Shown here in pieces: positions 1-14,400 of a DNA stretch of 64,000 nucleotides. Position numbers and translations under genes: made by a program. Positions within the stretch are counted from its first letter, which is position 1. Each line of letters begins with the position of its first letter. The DNA is taken from contig JAPFBE010000013.1 in NCBI GenBank assembly GCA_034336665.1, positions 15,355,056-15,419,055 on the forward strand. The letters are read 5' to 3'. This DNA is from Luscinia megarhynchos (lineage: Eukaryota; Chordata; Aves; Passeriformes; Turdidae). The notes beneath the pieces were generated by a model. It made no database searches. It was not told the DNA's origin and saw only the letters and a list, made by a program, of their open reading frames with translations.

Positions 1-3000
1 GACATGGAGCAGAAAAAGTAATGACAACTCACTTATGTCTTCTTTGCCAGGGTCAGAATTGCCAAGAAAATCCAGACTCTTTAGTAACAAACTCAGAAAT
101 CTCAACAACCATCAGAGGTTTTGGCAGAAGGATCTCAGGATGAGAAAGGACAGGTGTGGACAAGAGAGGATGCAACTGATGCTGCTGAGCTCACACAGGG
201 AACTTTCCTGGCTCAGAAAAACCAAAAGAGCCCATGGAAGTGAATATGCTCAGTGCACACAGGCAGCTGCATGAGGGCAGCACATCACTGCCCCGAGCAA
301 ACAGTGTAACAAACATTATGCAACCAGCACAAATACCAACCACTGCAATGTGTATCTTGCACCCAGGACACAATAGACATAGCAGAACAGATCTGCTCTT
401 TTCCATCAATCCCCAGAGCCTGGTTGGAGATGGGAAAGCAGACCCAGGTGCAGGCATCAGTGGAAGGTTACACATGTAGAGAGTTTTGTGGAGGTACCTC
501 TTCCATTTCTCTCCTCTATAAGAAGGGAGATTGGTACAGTCATCCTAAATAATGACTAGTTCTTCCTTTCTAGAAGTTCTTTGTTGCCCAGGCAACAAAA
601 TGGGCTCAGATATTTTGATTACAGCAGGAACTTTTATCCTCAGAACCTCACTGCGATTTTTTACCTGGGCAAGGATCTAACTGGCCAGCTGTGTGTTGTG
701 GAGGAAAACCTAGATACAGACAGGATGACAACATACAGAAATGGCACTAGCATTTCTAGAAGGTCCTGGCACCAGGTCAGATTACAGAAACAGAATCTGT
801 CCAACTTGTTTCCTACATGCCCCTTTCCCAGCTTTTGCTTTTTTCTTTCGTGCAGTTCCTGAACTTTGCTCACCCAAATAAGCAAGCTGTTTTTCTCTTT
901 TCAGTCATTTATCAAAGTTGTTGGAAGATGCAGTTGTTTGTTTAAGCACAACAGTCAAAGGGGACTGTTTGTCCAAGCCAGACCTTAATGCTTTTAAATT
1001 TTCAGATAAAACATGTTTGGACTGTGAGTACTGGAGAGTGTCACATTAATTACTTAATATTTACTTTCTGAAGCAAAAAAAAAAAAGTTTGAAATTCTGC
1101 CTAATTGCCCTATGCTTAAATTGAAGAGGTAACTTTCTGGGGATTTCTCTCTTTTGGTCTTTAATTTTCTGCTGATGCCAAAGAAGAGAATTACTAATGA
1201 AGAGAAAGACAGTTCAGCAACAGCTTTACAGCACTGTATTTCCCTCCATTTTTGGTGGTTCATGTTTGTTATTTTCAGTTTTGTCAGAGACCAAGAGGCA
1301 TCCTGCTCCTGGTCACAGCCTGTAGATAAAGGGGTGAGGAGAAAATGAAATTTTGACTGTGAGGCCAGACTCCAAGAGGGGCAGACATTCAACTAGAAAA
1401 TGCCATAAGAGTAGGTTATCACCAGAAAGGTTCATTCCCCTCATTTTCTACTGGTAACATGTGTACTTCTGTTAGGAAGTGATAAGAATTTAATCAGAAA
1501 TCAGTTGAGGAACAAAGTGATATCCAGAGCCAGGCCCCTCCTGCAGCAACAGCTCCCTGCTGTGCTCAGTCTTCATCTTCCCTGGCTGCTTTACCTCATG
1601 TCATATACTGGCCATCAAGGGACAAAAAGGAGTGCAAACTGCTCCCATCTATCGCTAATTATCTCTGCAAACTTCACAAAACAGAACAGTTGCTTATAGT
1701 CTTAATGAGTTCTCTCTCTAAGCACTCCTCAAATTAGTTTTACCAAGTATCTCTGTGGCTTTGTTGTCCAACTGGCCAAACTCCTCAAATTAATGATTTG
1801 CTGATGCCTGAAGACAGGCCACAGAGAGCTACCTACAGATTGCAGGTAGCATGCATGTTTCAAAGCTAATTTTGGGAGAAGTTTTGCTCCTGGAAGCAGC
1901 CAAGGCCTAAGCTTGTGTTTTCTAACAAATTGCCAACTTGAGAGTTTCCCTGGGAGTATTAATTCCCCATAGGGCTCCACTTTGAGATCCGCCCCCTGCC
2001 TTTGGTCTCTGTGTGTGCCCTTTTCCTCTTTTCTCTCCTTCCCTCCTTCCTCCCTAGCTCCCATTTCCCAGCTCAGCCCTAACACAACCCTGGATGAAGA
2101 AGAACAAGAGGTGCCCAGCAGATGAGAGGTGACCCAGGCAGGTGCACAGCATCTTCAAAGGTGTGCTAAGACAGAACAATGTCAGGGAGATAAAACAACC
2201 AGGAGAGGCAAAGTAGGCAGCTGAGTCAAGCAACAGGAATACAAAGGACAAATTTGTTTTTTGAGGCAGAGATATTGCACTGTGTCATGGTTCAGCATCA
2301 TGTCATGGACCAGAAAAAGAGCAAAGAAAGAATAAATGTGCCAAGGGGATGAAGGAAGCTGTTGGGAATCAAGTAGGGGGCTCCCAATCCTTCTGGCTCA
2401 CCTTTCAGGGAAAACATCCATCTCACTGTTGATGACTGATGCTGTTCCTTGGCACTTTCTGGCTTCAGTTTTTCCAAGCCTCCCAACCCATGTCTGTTAG
2501 ATTGACAGCAGAGTGATACAGAGTCACAAAGCTGAGACTAGAGGAATTAAACCTGCAGGATGACCACAAAATCCTTCTGCCGGGCCAGAGCTCACTGGAG
2601 AGCCTGGTACATCACATCCTTTTAGTGTGGGATGGTATTACCTGTGACCCAGGATGTGACCCCTTTTTCTTTTGCATCCTAATCAGAAGGTTTCCAGCCC
2701 AGTGGAGCCTGCAAGGGGCTCAGCACTTTCTCTTAGTGATGCAGTAAAGGTCTTGTTTTCCCTGTGCAGCCTGAGCTAGATTCCAAAGAACATCTTCCAA
2801 TTGTCTTGATGTAGCTGGAAATTGTTACAATACAGGCTTCCAGAAAGAAAGGTTGAAGTTATATACACAAATACTGAAGTATTGAGTAGACAACTGACAC
2901 CTTATTTCTGTTAATAAATCCTAGAAAGTAGGCAGTCTATATTTAATATACTTAAAATCAAACCATTCTAAAGTAGTTATGAAAAGATTCTCAGAAAACT

Positions 3001-6000
3001 ACACTAGGACATTTTCCCTTTTTCCTCTTTGTGTATAGGTTCTGGTATTTAGAGAGAAACAGCAAACAATGATATTTCTTGTTAGTCAGATGATGGGCAG
3101 CTAAAAACCACCACAATCTCATTTATGAAAATAGCTACATTCCTGTAAACAAGGAAAACTGAAGGCAAATTGACTTCTTTAAACTGAAATGTAAGCCTGG
3201 GTGTTTGTGATGAGACCTGGGCTTTCTGTAATTTACCTAAAGGATAATATAAAATAAAATATTCTGATTGATATTTTTTTTTTTAACTAAGAAGTGTAGG
3301 GTTCTTTTTCTGCAAGGTTTTCATTCCATCTTAGCCTTTCATGTGCAATTTCAAGTGTTCTTTTACTAGACAAAGCTGCCTTTTCCTTAGGGTGGTTAAG
3401 GACCACAGCTTCTGACACATTAGTGAATTTAAAACTCTGTATTGTGTAAGGGTCTTAAACTGGGGATTCTCTCAGGCTTCCCACAAATTTCAGGGTAGCT
3501 TTTCTCAAAGTTGAGCAGACTAGAACAGAGTCCATCCACAAAGAGTTGGACAAGTATTCAGTGCTCCTTTCACACATGTCCAAAGATGAAAGCAGCAGAG
3601 ATATGAGAAGGCCCTTTGTATGGTTTCCAAAAACATGAGCAATTTCTGGTGTACTGAGAAAACAAAAATACACTTGATTTGTATCTGCCTGGCTAGATAG
3701 TCTCATTTATAAAAGAGGAAAATGCAATCAATTAGTGCAGTTCTCTTGTTTCCAGGGGCTCAGTGCTGAAAACCAAATGAAAAACAGTATTTTCTCCCAT
3801 ATCTGATTTCATAAGAAGATTTACTGGTGCGGTATTTTAGATGAATCATTCCCCCTGGGTCACACAACAGAGAATGGCTGAATGATGCTTTCAAAGGTAT
3901 ATCACCAAAACAAAGTTTCTTTCACTGTACTAATTTAGTCCCATGCCTCAGCCAGCACTGGTTTCACAAGAAGAATATTCTTCCTGTTTCAGCCAGAGCC
4001 TGTAAAATATCTAAGACAAACATTTCAAAGTCATATCTTCAGCCAGAGCTATTGGGACCAATTTGCTGGCATCTCACATCTCTCTTAGAACAGGAACCCA
4101 GTATCTAGGCAGAATAAAATACCAGCACAATATACCTTTGAAATAGCCTAGCATGCCAAAACAGAAACATGGACATTTTATATAGCCTGAAGAACATTTA
4201 TTCTATCTATCTATCTATCTGGACACTTTTTACATGAGTTAAAATCATAACCTAAACCAGCTAAGGTCAGGGTCAAAGATCCCAAAGCTGAGAGGTGCAG
4301 GCTACATTTGCTTTATAAAGAGACACACATTGCCCAGAAACAGTTTTATCTAAGTGAGAGGCAAAGCAGGAAGGTGGCATTCCCTCTTGCCTTTTTTCCC
4401 ATCAGTTGGGAGAAATTACACCTTGCATCAACACCACTTGTCCCTAGGCTGGACAAAATGCAGTGACACAAAGTGGCCAAAGGCAGAGTTGGGTGAGACT
4501 GACAATTGCCCAGCCTCAAAACAGGCAAAACCCATAGTTGTTTTTTTTCCTCTTTCTTTTTTTTTGTTTTGTTTTTGTTGTTGTTGTGGCAGTAGTAGCT
4601 CAGAACATTCCCATGGAATTTATTTTGAAAATATGGTCTGCTTCCATTTAGTTACAAAATTAATCTGTTTCATATCACTTGTACTGGAGCAGAAAAATAG
4701 AGCAGTCTATTTCACTTAAATATCCTACCAGTTTTATTTCTATTTCTCATTTCAAGCTCCACACCAACCTCACCTACCACTTCCACCTACAGCCATGCAA
4801 GGCCACAGCAGACACAAGGAGTTTGGGATCAAACCCACCCATTTATTAAAATCACACATTTATTAAAACAAATCTGTATAAACCCATTTGAAATATAACC
4901 TGCAAGGAATTCTTACAAATTGTTAACAGAAGTAACTGCACAGACAAGCACAAACTAATCTCAAAGAAATCTCATAACAGCAGTTAGGATGTTCATCATT
5001 CATTGTCAAAACTTCTGATTGCCTCAGTTATGCTTTTGTTTATTCCACAAAAGATGGTTTGTATCCATTTCATATTCTTTTTCCCCCATAGCTATCAGCC
5101 AGTTTAATTATCCATAGTCTGTATTCTTGCATTCATTTCACTGCTAAGTGAAGCCAAACGACCACAGCAGCAGCACACAGCATTTTATGGCACTGCATAT
5201 TAGTAGGTGGCTTTGTACATCTTGAAGGTAAGTACATGTATTGGTTTTAAGTGTTCTGTGACTGGATGTCATATTCTCATCCTGATATCAGGAATGAAAA
5301 AAATAAATCTTGTACAGAATTTTACCTGTAAGCCATTGCATCCCTCACCCAGCTGCTGGACCTATTATGCTCCCAAGCAGAAACCTCTAAAAGCTTTAAA
5401 AATTTCTAAACTCAGATAAAAAAATAAAAGAAACTACAAACCCATACATAAACAGATACTTTTGTGACTCCACGCCCTGCTTTCCCACTCTCCAAGTGAT
5501 CAGCTTGGAGAAAACAGAAATAAATCACTGCAATTTTCCTGGGTTTGAGTAGGTTTTTCACTGGCATTGTGCCTTTCTCTCTTCCCTCAGGAGATCCTTT
5601 TGTTTACCCATGTCCAAACTCCCTATTTCTGCAAGAGATATGTTTTTTTTTTAATATTAAAAAAACCCAAAGAACCAAACAACAGAAACAACAAAACCTT
5701 AGTGTAAATACTATCAGAAACCTCATGTTAAAACTCAAATAAACTGTTCTAAATTGCAAGTGCAGACTCTGCAGAATGGCAAAGGCTGAGACCACACAGC
5801 CTGCTCAAGAAGGGTGCCAGGATCTCCACCCATTCCTGCCCTCCACAAAGCCAGGGGAAAACCTTCTTATCCCAAAGCCTCTTCCCTCATCAAGGAAGAA
5901 ATGATGGAAAGAAGCAATGGTGGAAAAGTTTGAACAAACCATTACCATTACTTCCTCCTTTGACAATTAGGGGGCTACAGAGAAAAAACCCCAATTGCAA

Positions 6001-8152
6001 CAGCTGCAGTCAGTTCCTCTTTCCCCTCACTCACCAGCTGTGCTATTTGTAGGTGCTAGAGGAGCCTAAAAAGAAGTATTTTATAGTAAAGACCAGGTTT
6101 ACTCACTTTCATTTTAGTTCACTTGGCTTTTTGACTACAACTTAGTGATTCATGTGGGATGCCCGTTTGAAATATGTGGATGAGGAAAAACCAGATTACA
6201 TGTATTTTCTCCAGGAAGCCAGGAGAGGAAGCAGCCTGCACTGGTGGCTTCCCACAAGACCAACATGAGCCAGGTGGGCTCATTTCTCCTTCCAAAAATC
6301 TACAAGACTTCATGAGCATATGGTGCAATTCAGGGAACTAGAGATTACAGCTCAGATCTGACCCACTGCTTAGAAGCAAAGCATTGTCAAAATAGGGAAC
6401 ATCCCTTGCTCTTGCACTGGTACTTTATTTCCCATATGGAAATAAATAAAACACCTACTTCCTCAGGCTTCCAGCCTCCTGCTTCCCACTACACTCACCT
6501 CCTACTGTACCAGAACACAAACAGAATATATTAGACTACCTAACTACCTCTGCAACTGCCCTTTTATTGCCCTGCTTCCTTGTGCAGTGGGTGGGATGCC
6601 AGGAAACACAAGGCAGTTGTGAAAGATCAAGGACATAAAGAAGGGGGCTGTGGAAACCCCCTGAGAAAGAGGGAAACACCCGTGTGCCTTTTACATTGCT
6701 TTCCAGGAGAGGCTGTTGGAAATTTGACTTGGCCTTCCTTATGAGTCCTGGCTTGAAGCCTGCTGCTCCTGGCATCTGGGTTATAAGTTCAGGCTGGCTC
6801 CAGTCTCAGTCTGATCTCTTGTGCCCTTTAGGGAACAAGTTCACCACTTGAAGTTCAGAGCAATGTGCTGGGCTGTTCCACAGGTTTTCTGCAGCCCAGC
6901 TCCTGCTGGAGGGCTCCTTTGGTCCATCAGCAACACTTTCCAAGCCAGCAGCCTTACAAATTGTTTCAGACAATCCCCCACTCACTTTTCAGTTTGCAAA
7001 GTTATGAAACAAAAAAGTAATAAACAATGTTAACCCCCCTAAAAATACAAAGCTTGAGTTCCACTAAATGGATCCACACAGCCAGCCTGAGTTTCAAATA
7101 AACACTTTACATTTTTTTCTTACAAAACTGAATATTACAGTGTATATAAAAATAAATATCTATTATAAATTGTCCCTTTTTATATTTCTCTTGGAGAAAG
7201 TCACAGGAGGTTTCCTTGGAAGCTTGAAGTGCCATTTTAAGAGTTTCTCTCTTGCATGTGTGGGTTGGGCAGCTTCTCAGGTGTTCAGTGTTGCACTGAG
7301 GCTGGGGGACACTGCAGGAGCCCACCTGCCTTCAGCTCTGTACTGCCTGCACTTCTTGGCCTTGGTGCAGGTAGAAGGTACCTAATGAAAGAGAGGTGGT
7401 TGTGTTTATTTCTTCAAAATATATGGCTGTTTTAGGTGTGAGGGTAAAGATCCTGGATATTTGTATTGTCAAGTGAGACCTTGCATCTCTCTGAGGGGAG
7501 AGTCAAGTTTCCCCCTTGCAATTCCAACAGAAGTCTTCAGCTTGGACCTAGAGGTGTAACAGCCATGGAAGTGTATAACACACTTCTAACACACACCTTA
7601 AGTAAAACACAGACCTTGGACCTGTGTGGCATTTCCTCCACTGCTTCTTTTCCTCCAAAATTTTCACCAAAGTCCAGGGTGCTCGGATTATACTGTATGC
7701 TAGGAATATACTGCAGGGATGAGGAGCCTTCACAAACCTGGACTGTGATTTTCTGAAATGATGCCACTTCACTCAGTTTGTCCCCATCTCAAGCTTGTAT
7801 CCTGCACCCCCTGCACTAGGATAGCCTTGGTGGACAACCAGCAGTGCCTCAGCCCCTGCCCAGCGTGGCACCCTGGGCTTTCCTCACAGAGGCACAGTTT
7901 TTCTCTAAGACCACATTTTGTTTAAGACCCATCCTCATAGATGCTGCCTTCATGGGTTGCCTTGGCTGTGCTGAGGTTATGTTAGGAGTTGCAGAAGACT
8001 GGTGCAAGGGTCTGGCCACTGCTTCCACAACTATTTTGTCCATAAATATAGTAGTAGAGTGATGCTTCCACCACAGCATGCTTTGTCATGGGCACAGTGA
8101 ATGTTTTCTAGCTGCCAGCACTCTTGGGCACCTGGAGGCTGGCTGTGCAGAA
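1..8152. other. Intergenic region left of CD200, no assignable gene
   Basis: I see no gene that can be named here. A reading frame from about 88 to 237 on the plus strand, ending in TGA, looks mildly protein-like but has no upstream exon or recognisable motif. A frame from 581 to about 776 ends at a possible GTCAGA donor and is equally unassigned. In human the gene beyond CD200 is BTLA, which would run on the plus strand here. I could not recognise a BTLA immunoglobulin domain or tyrosine motif. The rest is AT-rich non-coding sequence with a short TCTA repeat near 4,202-4,220 and some homopolymer runs. The 3' UTR of CD200 probably occupies the right end; a minus-strand AATAAA lies at 7405-7410. 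Confidence 0.5.
4202..4220. repeat. (TCTA)n microsatellite
   Basis: Just under five tandem copies of a TCTA/CTAT unit, directly visible. It is short and intergenic. Confidence 0.8.
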
Positions 8153-8484
8153 TCAGGTTTCCCCTTCCCAGCTGTCTGCCTGGGGGCTCACTCCTGTGTC
8201 CCTCTCCATTCCAGGTTCAGCCTGGCTTGGGCAGTGTGCAGGCAGCCCTGGTGTGGCTGGGCAGGGCCAGGTCAGGGTACTGAGCCCCAAGACCTGTGGG
8301 GGGGATTGCTGCAGCACCCTGAGGAAAGGCAGACCTACCCAGCAGGGCCAGGCTGGGTTCCTCTCTGGGTCACGCAGGTGCCTGAGGCAGTGGCACAGGA
8401 GGCAGGTGAGAAGCAGAAGGAAGGTCAGGGGGAGCAGGACCCCCACTGCAATGACAATGGCTGGTGCCACGCTGCTGTCTGGAC
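8153..8484 (-). CDS. CD200: CD200 exon 4: transmembrane segment and cytoplasmic tail
   Basis: The acceptor CCCCACAG|GTCC opens a stalk (PDSSVAP), then a strongly hydrophobic helix (IVIAVGVLLPLTFLLLLTCLL), then CHCLRHLRDPERNP. That basic stretch resembles the RHRNQDREP end of the mammalian protein. The frame stays open for about 68 more codons to a TGA at 8153-8155. However, a good donor, CTGG|GTAGGT, lies at 8339, so translation may instead be spliced to a short, unseen last exon. The segment 8153-8338 is therefore uncertain. Confidence 0.75.
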
Positions 8485-11400
8485 CTGTGGGGAAAGCAGC
8501 AGGAACTCAGTTTGTGCATAAAGTGAAAAAACAACCCGAAACCCATCTCAAGCATCCCTTGGCCATTCCCTGGGGTGAAATGGGGTGGACAGGAGCACTG
8601 GGAGCACATTCCAGCACCATGCACACAAGTGGCACTGCCAGCAGACCTGTGCTTGGGGTCTGATGTTGTGGTCAGGCATGCAGAACACAGCCCCTCTAAG
8701 CTACCCAGTGCTGGCACATCTTGGTTTGTCAAGTGATGTGACAGGGAACCCTGTCACAAAGAGTCCTTCACAGGGACAGGGAGGCTCATGCTGGGTAAGG
8801 GGACCTGAGGAGCAGTAAGACATTATGTGCCATTGGCCAGGGCATCTGGACATTCCATGGCACCTCCTCCATCCCTCCCAAGCCCAGCCACAGCTGCTCT
8901 TCCAGCTGCCTTCCCCACCTGCTCCCAACCCTCTGAGGAGTTTTCTGGTCTACCCCAGGAGGTGCTTCCCAATTTCTGCCCCACTCCAGAGCAAAAGCAG
9001 AGTTTCATACTGACCCTGCTCCAGGCTGTCTGTGGGCAGGACCAGGGTCACGTTTAGAGAAGGGTGTTGGATCATGCAGGTGATGTGGTACTCCTGAAGG
9101 ATTTTGGAGTGGGTGTGGGTAAAATTGCTGATGACAGTCACGGTCTGGTTGCTGAACTTTATGTGGTACTCCCTTGGTTTCTGCTGCAGGATGCTGGGTA
9201 GGTGCCAGGTTATTTTTGGAGCTGGTTTTCCTGTTGCTGAGCAGCTTATCTCCACCATTTTTTCAGAGTCCTCAGCTTTGTCTGGACTGGGTATAAGTTT
9301 AGTTTCCGCTTTGGGGTCTGAGATGGCTGTAAACAACAAAGTGACAAAGTTCTTTAGTTTCTGCCTATGTTTGAGCAAAGAGCATCTGTATTTACAGTTA
9401 TCTTGGAGGAAAAGCTTGCTATGGAAACTTAATTCCCTCTTCCCAAAGCCCCAGCAGTGACAAATAAACATGAAAGTGATCAGGCAGCAGTCAGGAAGTG
9501 AAAAGCCAGAATAAAGAAAGGGCAAGAGGGTAGAAGCATCTGTTTCAGTTCTGTCATTAACAGCAGCATCCCAGCTGAGAAGTGGTGATTATGGCTGAGC
9601 TAAAAGCAGAAGGTAGTGAAACTGTGAAGTCATACACCCTTCTCTCTCTGAAAGAGCTGAACTGCTTAAATAAGTTAGAGTTACTTTCCTTTAAAATTAC
9701 CTGCAGGATTAGCTTTTCTGCTGTTCGAGGTGTGTAGGGTTGCAAATCAAAGGACTAAATGCATCTATTTATGCAAGACAGTAATAGTGAATTTGTATGG
9801 GGTTACTCTGTGAGATTTCACCTGTGGAGGGTTTGTGCTTGCATAACTTTGTTTCCTCTTGTAAATGGGTTTTGGGTGCATCATAATATCCCTCAAAACC
9901 ATCATGAAAGATCACTTCCGAACACTCTCACTCCAGAAGATTTGCGGATGCTGTCATATTTAATTTTAGTCTGGAAGAAGGATGAACTACAGGCATCAGT
10001 CATGCTTACTCACTCACATGAAGCCTACTTGTTGATTCCCATTATACAAACTCAATTTGCAAGGAATAGATAAAAGTGAGAAGTCAAGAAGTTGGTTTTA
10101 ACCTGGATAGAGCTCCAGGTGAGATCTGGACATATAAGGTGTGTCCCATGTGAAAAATCATCTATTCATGCTTTGGTGTAAAATCCTAGCATAATTAAGA
10201 TCAGAAGGGACTTCAGGAGATTGTCTAGTTCAAGTCCCTGCTCAGTTTGATAAGGTCAGTTTGCACAGGCCAATATCTATAAAGGTGTGTAGTTCCATTA
10301 GGGAGTACAATCCGTGGGCTTCTGGGTGGCATCTCACCAGCCTGTCTTCTACTTAGTGCATGATGGAATAGGGGTCTGAACCACAGGCTACTTCTAGGTC
10401 TCTGTTTCTGAGAATATTGAAAATACTGCTTTTTTAAAGCATTTAAGTGCAGTGGCAGCTCTAGTTTCAATCAAGTCTGAGTTACCATGAATGCCCTTTG
10501 ATTAAAAAGGTGACTTCTATAATTAGTAGAACTCCATGTGCATATTACTACTAACATGAGAAAAATAACAGTGGTAAGTGCAATATTTATGCTGAAATTA
10601 ATTTTTGTCCCAACACTGGAACATACCACTATCTTTAGCAATCCTGCTTTTAAACAAGCAAACAAAACTTCTTTTCATTCTTCTTAGGAAAAACTTTTGT
10701 GAGGTAAACAAATGTTTGCCTGTGAGGTGTAGCAGACACTGCAAAAAGGGGAAAAGGCATGTGCCAAATGCATAATGGCACCTTTAACCTCCTGGTACAA
10801 TTCCAGATGCAGCTCAAAAAGTTGTCTGTGTCTTGTAAGCCATAACTGCCAGAGGTTAAAAGCAAGACTTTGTGTACCAACAATCTTTCTGCTTTTTGTT
10901 TGTTGTTTGATTTTTTTACAAGCCAGACCTCATTTACTTACTATGGTTCTGTGAGCCTACAAAAAATGAGCTTGTATTTCTCACTTTTTGCATCAACAAT
11001 AGACAAAAAACTCAACCTCCACAGAGTTGCTGAAACCTCTGAGAAAAACAAGGAAAATGTGTAGGGGGATTTCAGTTGGAACTTCTCAAAATCTCCCAGG
11101 TACAAAAAGACTAGTGTCACAAACAAATTATGTTTTGATTAATAAATGGTCTCTGAAACTTCTTCTTTCACTCACGGGATGCATAAAAATAGCATATCCA
11201 CCCACTGCATTATCTTCAAATATTAGGTTGCAAATTTCAAAAGCAATCAAAGGGAGAAGTCACAGATGTTACCATAAAGGATGAGAAAAATTTCTCAGTG
11301 TCTTGCCAGAAACACATACACTCTGTACGTGCTGTTTTTCTGACTAAGCAGTTCTTTCTCTTCTCACAATGGACCCCAAAGAACGATTCCGTAGGGCTGA

Positions 11401-14400
11401 GCTCCTCTCCAGCAAATATCTGTAACAGATGCACTGCCAAAACCTGTAAGTGCTTGCTTTTGCAGTAAAGCCCTCCACACACTGGTTTGCTGGTATGTTC
11501 TGGCTGTTCATGTTTGATGCATACACTTAACTGCTTCTTTTGCCTTTCATCAAAATATTTGTTTCCAGTGAAAAAGTCTTTGTCTGAGATATTGTGTGCC
11601 AGTACTTGCTCTAGTCTCTCTTGTAGATCAGTATTGCAGATGTTCCCAAATTTGAGCTCTGTCAGCATTCCCATATATTTGAAAAAGGGACCTTCTGTAA
11701 TGACTTTCTGTAATTAGAGGGGGACCATCAGGTATGATATGTTTTTTATGTTTAAAGGCTTAGCAGTGGTGTTAACACAGAATGATAAAAGCCTGTTGGA
11801 ATGAAAGGATGCCTCATGATGACAGAAAGCTTTTTCCAACTATATGGATGTTCACCAGCAGTACTGTGCCTTGGTTTCCTTGTCTAAGAAATTGTGATGG
11901 CAATTTTCCAGCTGTGCTCAAGCCTTCCAGGCAAAAGGTGCCACCTACAGTGAAGGCAAAGGCAGGCAGCCTCCAAGGACAGCACAGCAAATGTCCTAGG
12001 AATTTTGTGACTCAGCAAGTCTTGCCCATCCTCATGTGGTACATCCCCTTCTCTCCATACCTCACGCTCAGTTCTCATCCTGGATTTCATTCTCATCCTG
12101 TTTGACCATGAAGACTGGTAAAATATTTCCGAAGTAAAATGAAGGGGGAAAGCGAAGACCACCAAGCTTGCTTGAAACTATCCTGTTCCAAAATGGATTT
12201 TGCTGCAAGGTAGGACATTTCTGCTTCTTCCTGGGTTTGCCGTTTTCAGCCAGGCAGGTCTGACATCCCTCCAGTGATACCTGTTTCTTTTTCACAGTGT
12301 TGTATCCAGTCCTTAGGTGGTTTCACTTCCCCTCATCACATGGCTCTGGTGCCCCTCCTGTCCCAAAAAGGTAACAGGCAACCACCAGCTTGTAAACTCC
12401 CTGGCAGTCCCCTCTTGAGGGCAAAGACATGGCAGGGTTTCATTTTCAACTGGTGACTCTGATTTGCTCACCTTGCTCTGAACCTTGGGAGATTCCTGCA
12501 GGTTTTGCTCTCCCTCGTGGGGCATCCTCTGGGCTTGTTCAGTCAAGCTGTTCCCATCGTTAGGAGATGGGGAATAATGAGCAAGACTGGCTTTTAAGTA
12601 GCATTATATTAATTAGCTGCAATGAAATAACCACATACAAACTGAAACCTCCTATCAGAGTGCCAAATGCTCAGTTTGGCCATGGTGACCCTCCAGGCTG
12701 ATTTGATACAGCACATTACAGGAAGGCCAGCATGACCTTGGTGAGGCAGCCTCTGGCAGTGGCCTTTGAGAGAAGTCAAACCCTTCTCAGTTGATGCATT
12801 TTCGTCTGAGGTGCAGGAAGAATATGTGTGGCAGCAGAAAAACATCCCAATTTTTTTTTTTTAGAAGTAGTGCTCTGGTGGAGGACGAACCATAGCCAAA
12901 AAGTTGGTGAGTTTGGGAAGGAATTCCCCCGTGTGGATGGGAAAAAGAACAAACCAAAACCAAAAGCCAAAAAAAAATATCTCTGTGTTTAGATTTACAT
13001 GATTAAAAAGAATGGGAACCCTCTGCAAGGCACTTCCTTGTTTTTCCTGTAAAGTATAATCAGTGTTTGCCCCCTGAATGACTCAGAACTGGATTTCTTT
13101 AGGAACTTTCCTCTTCACATATGAAATACTGCATGAATTTCTCTTCAATTTTCTTTTCTGCCCTAATTTTCCCAAAAGAGATGGAAAATAACTTTTGTCC
13201 CAGACTTGGTTTTCCCTTGTATTTCCCACCACCACCTCCTTTCCCCTGTAAGTTAGGAGGTTCCTTTCTCCACACAGAGAGCTCCAGAGACATGTGTGTG
13301 GACATATGTGTCTGTGTCTTTGTCAGCAGAAGGTATTAGGGAATAAATAAAATACTCTGCAGGGGTCATGCCACCAGTGACAGGGCATAGACACTGATAC
13401 TCTTCACATGGGATATGATCTTTGGCAATCTCATCTCCTGAGAAATAGGAGTAATAGGGTGTCTTCAGAGCATGTTTAATGTCTCAGCTTTGTCAGCTGG
13501 ACAAAACCCAGCAGCTTTCCTCAAAAGATAAGCAGCTTGTTACTCTTGGCTCCTTTGAGATCATCTATTTGTCTCTATTTCAGGTTGCACATGCTAGTTG
13601 ATGATTTCACGTGGAGGTGACAAATATCATCATCTTAACTCCTGATTTGTTTCAGCTCTCTTCTTTAAGCTAGCTGATGCTGACCTGCTCAAAATATTCA
13701 TGTGTCAAATCCCACGAGCTGTACAGTATTTTTGCCACCATTTTTTTTCCTCTTTCATCCTTTTCCTGACTCCAGCCCAACCACTGTTATTTTTACTCTA
13801 GCTTGAAAATGAGCTTCCAGCTATTTAGGTCATGCATGTGCCTCCTTGCCTTTTGAATACTTTGCAATTTTTTTCACTACCAAATGCAGAGCAAGTTAAA
13901 AATTGCCTGATTTCCAGGATTAGGGGGTGAGGGCAGCAGTGAAAGGAAGCAGAGGGGCACAGGGGTCATGGCTGTGGCCACAAAGCTGTCAGCACAGCAC
14001 AGGGCAAGGGAGACTTGGAGGAAGTCATGGGTTATGCATCAGTTTTGAATCTTACTGCTGCTGACTTGAAGGGGAAGAGAATTAAAGAACTGGTTTCCCA
14101 TCAGAGGTAAAACCAGCGAGGGAGAGGGGCAGGGAGAACCATTTTTCCCATGTCAATGAAGCAATGTTAGGGAAGGTTTTTCACAGGAAAGATGAGTGCC
14201 CGTACACAATTACAGTGCCTTACCATAAACCTTGAGACACATCCTGCCGGTGACAGCTCCCGAGGGAAAGGTGTTGAAGATGCACTTGTAGCATCCTTCA
14301 TCCTGGAGGGTGACTCCATGCAGGGAGATGGCCGAGGCTTGTAGCTCACTGTGGGCAAAGCTCACGTGGCTGGTGTAGGCCTTGGCTATCTTTTGGCCAT

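Noticed and set aside
581..862. 93-codon plus-strand open frame near the left edge.
   Set aside because: It has no recognisable domain and starts at TTG. A possible donor inside it is not enough to call an exon.
8078..8818. Several long overlapping open frames on the plus strand, up to about 180 codons.
   Set aside because: They lie opposite and around the GC-rich CD200 last exon, have no splice context or known domain, and are best explained as antisense shadows of it.
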